Part shown: positions 32,095-43,320 of the stretch, piece after piece | Position numbering within the stretch: the stretch's first letter is position 1 | Layout of the letters: the number at the start of each line of letters is the position of its first letter | Assembly: GCF_000264995.1 (NCBI RefSeq) | Contig: NW_006767441.1 | Coordinates: 1,190,370 to 1,254,369, forward strand | Source of the DNA: Punctularia strigosozonata HHB-11173 SS5 | Lineage: Eukaryota > Basidiomycota > Agaricomycetes > Corticiales > Punctulariaceae | DNA length: 64,000 bases | Reading direction: 5' to 3' | Notes under the pieces: generated by a model | Told to the model about the DNA's origin: nothing | Database searches by the model: none | The model's input: the letters and a program-made list of their open reading frames with translations, nothing else | Position numbers and translations under genes: made by a program

Positions 32095-35000
32095 ATGAAG
32101 TTCCACATAGATAACCTTCCTGTGGGTACCAATCAAATCCAGTATTATGTTTATACAAACAGCTTGGTTCGTAGATCATCTTCCCTTATGATCGAATATA
32201 CCCTGGTAAGTGCCTCAGTTTCAACGCCAATGAACGGCGCAGTGTTGACGACGGAGCAGAGCAATATGCGTATATGTGCGATCTCAAGCGTACTCTCGAT
32301 GCAACAGTGCGCGTTTGTGATAGCTCATGCTCGTATAGTGGTGCTCAAGCCATCTATAGGGTCATTGCGTGCTCGAGATGCCGTCCGGAACTGGCAAGAC
32401 GGTGTCGCTGTTGTCGTTGATTGTCTCATACCAACAAGTACCCTTATTTTTACCCCATTTTGTGCACTTCCTCATCTCGACTTCAAGTTCTATCCCACCA
32501 AACGCAAACTAATATACTGCTCGCGAACCGTGCCTGAAATCGAGAAAGCCCTGTCCGAGCTCAAACGTCTGATGGAGTATCGCATCGAATGTGCCGAAAC
32601 GGAAGAGGAGAAGGAGAAGGAAAGAAACTTCTCTGGACTCGGCTTGACGAGTCGGAAGAACCTATGCATACATCCTGAGGTGCGTGTCGCTTTCTTGTCA
32701 TTTCGCTGTCAATGTGTAGTCACGCTCGTACTCATCAACAGGTTTCAAAAGAGAAGAAAGGAAAGGTTGTCGATGCACGGTGCAGAGACCTGACGAACTC
32801 TGCGGTATGCGAGAGGGGTCGTGCTGAACCTGGGTCCGTGGAGCTCTGCACCTTCCACGAGGTGTGTGGCTACGCCATGGTGCTGCCATGCATTGTTGAA
32901 GTATCCTGGCCCAGAAACTTAGTGAAAGGGAACCAGGAAACCTCATACCGCCCGGTATCTGGACACTTGCGGACGTTCTCCAGTACGGCCGAGACCAGGG
33001 GACATGTCCGTACTTCACCGTTCGGCGTATGGTGCGTTCTCCTGGTCATCTTCGTGCGGATCACATCGTTAATAGCGTTCTACAGATGCCTTTCGTCGAT
33101 GTCATCATCTACTCGTTCCATTATCTCTTGGACCCCAAAGTTGCTGAGCAGGTGTCCAAAGAGCTCTCGAAGGATGCAATTGTCGTGTTTGACGAGGCCC
33201 ACAATATCGGTTGATAACTCGTTCTGCTGGCTGTCGTCCACCTCTGACAAATTAGACAGACAACGTATGCATCGAATCGCTGAGCATTGATCTGACACGG
33301 CCTATGCTGGACTCCGCCTCAAGGAGTGTGATCCGGTTAGGAGAGAAGATAGAAGAGTACGCTTGGACCATTTGTTTGACGCGCGACCTTTGTTTATCCG
33401 GCGCATGTACAGAATCAAGAAGACGGATGCCTCCAAGCTCCAGGATGAGTACGCGAAGCTGGTGGAGGGTTTGCAGGAAACAACGGACGAGCAGTCAGAT
33501 GAGGACGCATTTGTTACCAGTCCAGGTGATTCATATGATAGTACCATTGAAACATGTTACTCATTAGTTACTAACCTCGGTTACATCAGTATTGCCCGAC
33601 GATCTTCTCAAAGAGGCTATACCGGGAAACATCCGGAAAGCGGAGCATTTTGTTGCATTCCTGAAGCGCTTCGTGGAGTACCTGAAGGTAACGTCAACTC
33701 ACGCCATACTGCATTGTGTCTCTGATAGATCGATGCCGTTAGACGCGCATGCGTGTCCTTCACGTTGTGGCCGAAACACCCCTATCATTCTTGCAGCACC
33801 TGAAGGACATAACCTACATCGAGAGACGTCCATTGAGGTGAGAACTTGCGGGCACTAATGGGTGTTCCGGCTTAGGTCGTTACCGTAGATTCTGCGCGGA
33901 ACGCCTCCAATCTTTAGTTCGCACTCTCGAGCTAACCCGGATCGACGAGTACTCAAGCCTGCAGAAAGTTGCCAGCTTCGCGACCCTAGTCTCGACGTAC
34001 GAAAAAGGCAAGTCTTTCGCCCGATCCCCGGCCTAGCCGATCGAGTCTCACCACAGTTACACACAGGCTTCCTACTGATCTTAGAGCCATTTGAGACTGA
34101 TAACGCAACCGTGCCGAACCCTATGTTCCATCTAACGTTAGTCGCGCACCTCGCCGCGCGTGCCCAAGCAGACGCAGAGGATCATTCCACTTACGCTTTG
34201 CTGCTGACACAGATGTCTGGACCCTGCGATAGCGATCAAGCCTGTGTTTGAACGATTCAGCAGTGTCATCATCACTTCTGGAACCATCTCGCCGCTGGAC
34301 ATGTACCCAAAGATGCTGCAGTTCACACCCGTGGTACAGGAGACGTACCCCATGACTCTGACGCGCAACGCGTTCCTTCCGTTGGTCAGTTCTTCTCACC
34401 GTCCTTCCTTCTGCCTTCACTTGCCTTTCGCCTTCTTGTTCCCACCGGCGAATTTCCCACTCGCCATCAAATGTGGGACCCGGCCCCGTTCCTTTTCGAC
34501 GAATATTCTGATGTGCGGGATAGGTCATCACTCGCGGAAGCGACCAGGTGGCCGTGAGTTCGCGGTTCGAAGTCAGGAATGACCCCGCAGTCGTCCGGAA
34601 CTTCGGCAGTATTCTGGTCGAGTACAGCAAGATTGTGCCCGACGGCATCGTCGCCTTCTTCCCCAGTTATCTGTACATGGAGTCGATCGTGGCTGCGTGG
34701 AATGACATGGTGAGTGACAGGAGGGAACGCTCTAGGCAATCCGGATCCTGCGCCACCGAGTCGAATGATGAAATGTCTTCCAGGGAATTCTCAACGAGGT
34801 CTGGAAGAATAAGCTGATATTCGTCGAGACGCCGGACGCGAACGAAACGAGCATCGCTCTCGAGAACTATCGAAGGGTACGTGCGCCATGCTTCCAACGG
34901 ACCGCCAACCTAACGGTATTATGTATTATATTTCAGGCTTGTGATAACGGACGGGGAGCCGTCCTTCTTTCTGTTGCGCGTGGAAAGGTTTCCGAGGGCA

Positions 35001-35668
35001 TTGATTTCGACCATAACTATGGTCGAGCCGTCATCATGTTCGGGTTAGTGCCCCTATTACTCATGCGCCGCGACAGATGGGGTTACACTCGTTCCGTTGC
35101 ACAGGGTACCGTACCAATACACAGAAAGCAGGATCCTCAAAGCAAGGCTCGAGTACCTTCGGGACGCTTACCGCATCCGCGAGTCCGAATTCCTCGGATT
35201 TGATGCCATGCGAAACGCGGCACAATGTGTCGGGCGTGTCCTGCGTGGTAAAACGGACTGGGGGCTCATGATCTTCGCGGATAAGGTGCGTTGGCGGCGC
35301 CGCACACCCCCTTCCTTGAAGACTGATGCGAGGGTCTGCTGTAGCGGTTCGCTCGGGCCGACAAGAGGGCGAAGCTGCCGAAGTGGATAAACCAGTACAT
35401 AACAGAGACGGCGTCGAATCTATCCACAGACATGGCGTTGACGTTATCGAAACTGTTCATGAGGACGATTTCACAGAACCCGAATGAAAACCAGACAGGC
35501 ATTTCTTTGTGGACCCTTGAGGACATCGAAAAAGCACAGGCGAGACAAAAGGAGTTGGCGCTCGAAGCCGAGCATCAGCGACAAGACGCTATGGACGAGG
35601 ACGACCCATATGGTGATGGCGGTATTGACGATAATATGCTGCTCGGTCAGGACGACTTGGAGATGTAG
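32095..35668 (+). CDS. RAD3: RAD3/XPD DNA helicase of TFIIH
   Basis: 5'-3' DNA helicase subunit of TFIIH for nucleotide excision repair and promoter opening. It starts MKFHIDNLP, then [20 protein letters not shown] and the Walker A motif [15 protein letters not shown]. The four Cys of the iron-sulfur domain are seen in [24 protein letters not shown] and GTCPYF. The DEAH box is [10 protein letters not shown]. Helicase domain 2 gives [72 protein letters not shown] and [19 protein letters not shown]. The acidic C-terminus ends LGQDDLEM. More than a dozen introns interrupt it. Length matches the family (about 770-800 residues) and all motifs are intact. Confidence 0.96.
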
Positions 35669-38600
35669 GCTTCAAATAAATATTCCCAGTGTAAAGTATA
35701 TTGTTGTTACAGCGTAATAATAATCTATGCGCAGCGACTGCACGGAGCAGGATCCTGACATGCATCATGTCAAGTCGTTGTTTATCGCAGGAAATGAGCA
35801 CACTCACTTGCCGATCTACGACTGGACAAAGCGCGAATGAGTATGCGGGTGCTGAAAATCAAGGATCGACGTACTTCTTTCTGGTTGCCTGGAAGTGAGG
35901 TCATCGTTCAGGGGTATGCAGACGGCGTTACAGAGGACAACGACGCACGAGAACCACCGCTTACACCTGCAAGTGTTCCCTGTTCTTTGCTCGCAGTCCG
36001 ACGGGTGTGCAGAGCTGAGGTAGCAGCCCGAGTCGCCGCAGTCGATACTTTGCTGTCGAGTGAACGTGAGATGCCCACAGGCCGTGGATTTGATGAAGAA
36101 GAGCCGTCGATAACACATCTGTCGGCGAGTTAGATGTCGACCGGAAAAGCTTGTTCCTGGCCGCTGGAGGGATCTCACCTGGTCGTCGGCGGAGAAAGGA
36201 GACGGCGGTGCGACGACCGAAGAAGTCCTATAAGTCGGGGATGATTTGCGTCGTATAAACGTTATTCCCGCTCTCGTCCGTAAGTCAATCAATCCTGGAG
36301 GCGCGTCTGGGACGATCCACAGCGAAGACCGGCGGGTCGATCGTTAAACCCGTCACGGCGTCAAGAGGAGGCAGGAGACGGTATCGCTGGCCCATTTGAG
36401 CATTGGTCTGACCCTTATAAATTGGTAAGTCGCGAAAAGGAAATCGGATCGGGCCAACGATGGCCTTTACGTCTAGAAGTGGCTGTAGCGTGCCGTTCGC
36501 CTCAGAACGGCAGGTGCGTGAGGGGCGAAGGGGGCAGCCTAGCGGGGATCGGATAAAGCAACCGGAATGTCGCTGAGTTGAGCCGCGCGCCTGTGAGCGC
36601 GCGATAAATGCACGTTTTCCTCCCGAAGCCCGCAGATGAAATCAAGAAGCGAGGGGCCCACGCAAATTCAGCGCCAACTTTGCACCGTGGTGCAAGGTGT
36701 TCTTTTTTCTAGGTTCCCCTTAGATTTTCCCCGCTTTTCGGACGGCAAATACGCCGGCTTTTGGGATGTCTATCACCGCGGCCTGCAACCGAGACAAAGC
36801 ATCGGTCGGCATCGCGTTTTGGCGGTTTGAGGGCGGGATTGTGTTCAATATGTTTGCAGAAAAGGGTGCTTGTGCGAGGAGCTCACGGGACTCTTGCGAT
36901 GTGACGGGCTCATCTTATCGTGCCCACACGATCTCAATACAGGCTGCATCGCAGAACCTTGAAGCCTAACTTGCGCTACTACAGGTCCGGTGCACATAGA
37001 GCAGGGCAAGGTGCTGCGTGACTTACCTAAACTCTCCCGGCCGTCGTTACTTTGCCGTCGATTTTGTCGCGTTAACCCCCACTGCTCCATCCTCGGTCCT
37101 GACTCCGCATGCTGACTTGCACCGGTGTATACATCCTCTCAACGTGCGAACGATGGGTACCTGAGCAATGCATTCTGCGTTATATTTAACTCGAACGCCG
37201 CGTGTTACCAAGCTCGACTTGCGGCAGCAGCTGACCTGCGGCCTTCTGATACGACTCCAGCCTACAGAGTTCTGCATGCAACTTTCTTGGAGCCTCGAAC
37301 CTTCAGACTTCGTCCTTGTGGCACATGTCATACAACTCTGTCGTCTCCGCGCGGCACCAATACAGGTCGTGTAATCAAAGCGCTCTCTAGACTCTAGAGT
37401 AACGGCAGAGTACAGTCAGAACCTCGCGTCATCTCGATAACTGAATGGTCCTATCTATCGCGATATCACCACAGATTGCAGCGGCCTCTCCGAAAGTTGA
37501 TTTGGAACCTTATATGCCAATCGCATCAGATCTAGAAACGGGGATACACGATATTTGAATTGATCCGTGGGCATCAATCACGTTCCAAAACGATCGACAA
37601 AGTCCACAACGAAAGGGGACCAGCTTCGCTACCCATGGTCATGTCCTTTAACTTCGCACACTCGAATCGCAGCAGCAGGCTCATGTTCTGGTGAGCACAC
37701 CGCCGCCCATAAAGCGCCACTTGCGTCCCGAAGGCATCGTTGGGCGTTTGATTTGACGCATCCTGACCTTCCTGGCGCCACCGCTGATGTCCCTTGTTAG
37801 ATGCAAAAGCTCCCAGATCGCTGGCTTCTTATCTAGCGGAAGCAAGAAGAAGAATCACGTTGGCCGTAGGTTTGCGCATTTGTCAGAAACTCGTGGAAGA
37901 GTGCCAATGTCCCTGAGGCATGTCCAGACTCGGACCTTTCGACAAGCTTACATTGCATCCTAATACCGCACCGGAGCGCATGACCGCCATTCTCTCGATC
38001 TGCTTTGGCGATTTGGACTGGATCAGGGTCCCGAATGCCTCATTCGGTACAGCGAGTCCTCTTAAGGAGGGGATATGGGCGGATCTCAAACACACCATCG
38101 ACGAAATGCCCTTCGATAACAATCTCTACTCCGAGATATCGTCAGGATCAGCACGAGCGATCGCTTTGACCTTCCATCCGGAGACCCAGAGCCGCAAGCG
38201 TCTTGGCATCCGAACCGCATCTCCTTGTATTACCTGGACAGGACTCCGTCATTCGGGCACGGGTACGCAAGGTCAACCTGGATGTGCTTGCGTCTTGCCC
38301 TGTGACTTGCAGGATCTTCCCCCCGCATAATGTTCCTGTTTGATGGTCAGGGTTGTACGCTACCGGGATTACGGGCCGTCTCGAGGGGTTCGCTGAGCGC
38401 CAAATCGCTGACGACAATCTCAGATTGCGCTCCAAGCCCTCGTCCATGCGCTCGAGATAGAGAAGGTTTCACGACAAAAATCAAAGACGGCCCCGCAAGG
38501 CCCTGCATCGCACTAGAACCGTGCTAGAACCTCAGATACACCACGAGCACCTTGACGAGCACGGCACGAGCATGCTTCAACGCATCTACCTGCCTACTGT

Positions 38601-38828
38601 CAATTGATGCGTGATAGATAAATCCTCTGCTTCGTGTTGGCTCACAGCTGCATACCAAACGTCCAATATCAACGAGGGCTGATGTGACCGCCCGTAACTA
38701 GATTGTCATAAATTATATCGATGTTGCTATATTGATGGTTCTTCCCACATCACGACGAATGATACGCAAGAGCAAGCTAGAAAGCAAGGACACACGGCAC
38801 CGGCAGAATTCATGAGATCCGACACGGG
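35669..38828. other. 3.2-kb region without a supported gene
   Basis: Between the RAD3 and YME1 stop codons, which converge. Open frames are short, lack family signatures and do not splice into anything I recognise. Visible structure is limited to three strong hairpins within about 205 bp: 36491-36512 (8-bp stem), 36584-36603 (7-bp stem of alternating C and G) and 36680-36695 (7-bp stem, 2-nt loop). The stretch 37560-38330 has coding-like base composition and could be decayed gene sequence. No tRNA, snRNA or transposon ends were found. Confidence 0.5.
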
Positions 38829-41769
38829 CTATGGCGCAGGCTTGGCCATCTCCTCTTCGATGACTTCCTTGATGTTTCGTATCGGTTCGCCCTTGATCAC
38901 TTTTTGCACCTCCTGGAGATCCATGGTCTCGTGCTCGACCAATGCATGTGCCAGCTGTACGTCAATGGTTAACAATGTTCGAGGAAAGGAGACGATGACG
39001 TACTCTGTGTAGTTCATCTTCTCGTTCCTTCAGGAGCTTCATCACGCGCTGTTCTCCGGCCACAAGAATGCTGCAGCAGGATTTCGTGAGCATGGAAACA
39101 ATTTCAGTGTTTTCATTACGCACTTCCGGGTTTCGGACTCAATCTCCAGCCTCTTCTCTGTGCTTATTGCCATGTTCTCGTCGAAATACACCGGGCCCAC
39201 CGTCTTCGACATGCCGAAACGGCGTACCATATTCTGCGCAACTTGGGTCGCGTGCGCGAGGTCAGACGTGCATCCACTGGTCACATTCTCAGGTCCGTAT
39301 ACTGTAACTTTGTCAGCTGCTGATACATACAACGAGAGTGCAAAACCTACTGAGCTCCTCGGCGAGGCGACCGCCCATGCAGACATCGATCTCGGCAAGA
39401 TACTCCTTCATAGAAACAGAGTATCTGTCGTCCTGCGGTAATTGACTAGTAATACCGAGAGCATGTCCTCGCGGCATACAGGTGACCTTGTGCAGCGGCA
39501 TAGCACCAGGAGTATACAGCGCCACTAATGCATGCCCGCCCTGCCATTGGATGAAAAGGGACCGGGCCGTCAGTTATCAAGCGGTGATTAATGCCAACAG
39601 GACCGTGTTTCCGGTCGCACCTCATGATAGGCGGTCATCTTCTTGACCTCGTCGGAGATGTACGTGCTCCGTCGCTCGGCGCCCATAGTAATCCGATCCT
39701 GAGAACCGCGATCGTAATGCCCGTCAGATGACCTTTCATGTATGAGGCAAGTGCAGGGTCAAAAGCCTAACCTTAGCCCATTCGAAATGTTTCAATGTAA
39801 CCTCTTTGGAACGTTCCTTCGAAGCTTGAATGGCTGCGAGGCTAGGAGGAAGGAAGCAGTAGTCAGCCGCATTGTTCGAACTCTGATATGCTGATCGCAT
39901 GCTGACTTGACCATGTTCTTTAGCTCGGCGCCGGAGAATCCGGGTGTGCCTCGGGCAAGGACGGACACGTCGACATCTGAACTACGTCAGCGGAACCATT
40001 CAGGGACAGGAACAGGAACGCATTGCTCACTGTCAGAAGTCACGACCTCCTTCATGTATGTCTTGAGAATCTGAATCCGACCACGAATATCGGGCAGCGG
40101 GACCGCGACATGCCTATCAAAGCGCCCGGGTCGTACGAGGGCCTGGTCCAAGCTCTCCGGGAAGTTCGTCGCCGCGATGACGATGATACCCTCGCTCTGC
40201 TCGAAGCCATCCATCTCGACCAGAAGCTGGTTCAACGTCTGCTTCACGTACTGAGAATCGCGGTGGGAGCGTTTGCCGCCTATCGCGTCCAGCTCGTCGA
40301 TAAAGATAATCGCAGGCTGTTTCTGGCGGGCTTTGGCGAACAGGTCGCGGACGCGTTTAGCACCGACACCGACAAACATCTCGTCAAATTCCGACCTAAG
40401 GGATAAGTATGAGAATCAAACTGATTGAACGGGTTGTACTCGAGCACAGGAACATACCCGGAGGCGAACAGAAATGGTACGCCAGCTTCTCCAGCGACAG
40501 CTCTTGCAAGCATGGTCTTACCAGTACCGGGAGGGCCAGTAAGGAGCACACCCTTGGGCAGCTTGCCGCCAAGAGAGTTGAACGCGTTCGGATCCTTCAA
40601 GAACTCCACGATGTCCTTGAGCTCATCCTTCGCTTCGTCCACCCCTTGTACGTCCGCAAACTTGACCGTCTTGCCTTCCAACGGCTCAAACTCAGACGGC
40701 TTCGGGCCAGCCTTCAGCAGCCCCGAATTTTCCATCAGGACGGAGAAGACGACGAGCACGAAGAAGCCAAGGGTGAGGGTGGTGACGATGTACCGGATTA
40801 CGCCAGGGAGCCAGGTGTTTCCTTTCGGGCCGTCGATGGTAACGTGGATGGGATTACCAGGGATGCCTGCACCCCCACCGACGAGAGCCGCAACAGACGG
40901 AGAGAGAGCTTGTCCTGGAGATGAAACCTTGCCAAGTAGAACCTTGTTGGCAATGAGAGAGCTCGCAGTTGGAGTGAAAGCTGGAGCCGGAGCCGGAGAC
41001 GATGTTGCAATGGTGACGGGGGCGGAAGCTGGAGAAGAAGAAGCATCCACAGAAGGGGGTTCCGTAGCAGAGATCGCGGATGATCCAGCCGATGCCAGTA
41101 GAGTCTCTCGTCTGCGAACAGCAGCGTTTACCGAGGACGCAAGACCGGTTTCGACAAGGGCATCAAGGTAAAGCTCAAAAGCGGGGTCGGATTTAAGTAA
41201 AGGTGATTGAGGATCCTGGCACAGAACATTTAGTGGGTCCGCAGTGATCCATAGTTGACTATACGCACGAACTCGCACATACGCTCCCATCTCGCGATGA
41301 TTGTGTCGTACGCTGGCTTCACTCGTAACGACGCTAATGCCTGATATAAGGCCAGCTGTTTTTCCACGTCATGAGGATTCGCATCCGCATCCGCCTCTGC
41401 CTTGGAGATAGCAGCGACTTGATAGGGTTGTGGAACCGCAGGACGTTTGCTGAAGGGGTTCAAGGATGACAAGGAGAGGTGTCGCTGCTGGCATCGTTTC
41501 GTCGAGACGTTGGCGTGGGCGTAAACGCCGAGAATGCGTCCAGATGTTCCCATACAGTGTATTCGAAGAATATTAGTAGAGGATGAAAATGTTCTTTGGG
41601 AGGCGAACGAGCGACGATGTGGCAGCAGACTGCCGAACGCCTTCGGGATATTCGGCGGTTGGATGAAGGTGGGTGTGCGCGCCGCCGCACGCAGCAAACC
41701 CGACATCTGTTCGGTGATGAGCAATGGAGACGAGATCCGAGGGGTAAGACTTACGGGCAAGCCGGACAT
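38829..41769 (-). CDS. YME1: Mitochondrial i-AAA protease Yme1
   Basis: Membrane-bound ATP-dependent zinc metalloprotease facing the intermembrane space; it degrades misfolded inner-membrane proteins. The N-terminus is a Ser/Arg-rich presequence, then an N-domain ([20 protein letters not shown]). One membrane segment follows ([20 protein letters not shown]). The AAA domain shows [20 protein letters not shown], Walker A GPPGTGKT, Walker [12 protein letters not shown], and [20 protein letters not shown]. The protease motif HEGGH is split by an 80-nt intron (39541-39620) between HE and GGH. Next come [20 protein letters not shown] and [20 protein letters not shown]. It ends EEEMAKPAP. Near the start, codons MSGLP are followed by a GTAAGT...ACAG intron-like stretch that re-opens at [10 protein letters not shown], so either 41769 or 41706 could be the start. 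Confidence 0.94.
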
Positions 41770-41959
41770 CGCCTAAGGATGTCGTAGACTAGGAAGCTGA
41801 AGGACGGAAACGCGTGCGTCTCCGGCATTCGCCCCAATCAAATGTCCCCTCGTGACCTCATTCACTGATTTCATTGACTGCGCGCTTCGATAACTTTGAC
41901 TCCACGCTCACCTTCGCCATCCGCCATTACTTACAGATCCACCTGTGCCCCGTCGACGA
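41770..41959. promoter_or_regulatory. Divergent promoter region (YME1 / GCIP-like)
   Basis: 190 bp between divergent ATGs. It holds both promoters. No specific site was identified. Confidence 0.45.
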
Positions 41960-43240
41960 TGGGAGACAGACATCAAGGTACGTAAGTCACTCGTAACGCC
42001 CTTCCACGATCTGAAATCCTCGGTTAGCTGTCGCTTCCCTAGTTATCGCCGCCGAAACTTCCAAAGCTGCTCTACTTGCGTTGAGCACGCCTGGCGTTCT
42101 TCCCCCCAATGATCAACACCCATCTCTTGAAGTGTTGCACAAGGATCTTGCGTCGCTGTTATCTCTCGTCTACTCCGATTCTACAAAGCTATCCATCGCG
42201 CTCAAACCATCCAAGCCGACCTACTCGGCCTCTGTTGCAGTACTGAAGGAACTGTCTACGCATATCCTCGCTTTATCGGCCAATGTCAATCTATTCGACG
42301 AGATAAAGCATGGCGCGACTCTGAAAGCAGAAGCTACGCACGTCGTGCGCGACGTGATCGAAGCCGTTAACGGGCTTCTGCAAACATTCTTGGATTTGAA
42401 CGCCGACGGACGACCGGCTACGTCTGGTTCGGGCGCGGCTGGCGAAGAATATCTAGTCAAAACCGGCACGATACATGATCTGGTGGAGCGGGCTCGGGGT
42501 CCGAACGGGATATCGAAGGATAACCGGAGCGCAGTTCGGAAGCGATGGGCGGAAGATCGGAGCACGCTGGAAGACGCGTTGAAGGAGGTGACGGAGGCGA
42601 TAGAGGATGCTGAGCAGGAAGATTCTGAAGATGGGGGCGAGAAAGACGAGTGGGAGGAAGAGAACGATGCTGAGTGGGCGGAGTGGGGCATCAGTGCTAC
42701 GAAGATGACCAAGGATGAATTGGAGCAGGCCAAGGCTGTGAGTCCTGCACCTCTAATAATCCTGAAGATCGTGCTGATCGCCTCATCATGCATTACTTAC
42801 AGATACATCCCCTCCTACGGGTGACGACGCTTCTGCACAAACGAATACTACTCGACCTTCTTGCACCCGCAGCACCTGCGTTATCCTCTGGGGGTCCTAC
42901 CCTCGACACCCTCTTGTCTCACTCTACATCCCTCCAGTCCGCATTTGATAATCTGGTCGCGGTGACTCTCTACCCTTCGGAAAGGAAAAATGGCGTGCTC
43001 CCAGCGATCGATGCATTCGGAGCCGTGTTGAACAACCTCAATACGACCATTGATCTTTTGCTGCCGGAGCAGAACTTGGAAGGGAAAATGGCTGCACTTG
43101 AAGTTGCAGACGGCGCCGTCGGAAAGCAGGGCTGCAAACAAAACAGGGATATGAGGAAATGGTTCGACATGTGCTTCCAGCAAGTACATAAACTTGCAGA
43201 TAATGCACGAGCGAGGGCCAGCAATACACAACCTTCATGA
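41960..43240 (+). CDS. GCIP / cyclin-D1-binding protein 1-like protein
   Basis: Helical protein resembling the GCIP (CCNDBP1) family, which in animals binds cyclin D and helix-loop-helix factors; its fungal role is unclear. The first exon is tiny (MGDRHQ plus one base) before a GTACGT intron. The second starts AVASLVIAAETSKAALLALS. Helical blocks follow: LEVLHKDLASLLSLVYSDST, LKELSTHILALSANVNLF and ATHVVRDVIEAVNGLLQTFL. A very acidic stretch is next (DAEQEDSEDGGEKDEWEEEN), then LLRVTTLLHKRILLDLL and a C-terminal helix set ending VHKLADNARARASNTQPS. The last intron (about 42737-42802) joins LEQAKA to IHPLLRV. Total is about 385 residues. The family call is from pattern and layout. Its 3' end lies 80 bp from the convergent CHAT gene. 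Confidence 0.7.
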
Positions 43241-43320
43241 TTACGCTGCGCTACCTTTTCTGGTCCTGACTACATGCAAGGATGCCCACGTCCAACCCTT
43301 GATACATAACCCAGGTGATT

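Noticed and set aside
35816-36292. Open frames after RAD3 (35816-36292 minus, 35837-36133 plus)
   Set aside because: No domain, no consistent splicing and overlapping frames on both strands.
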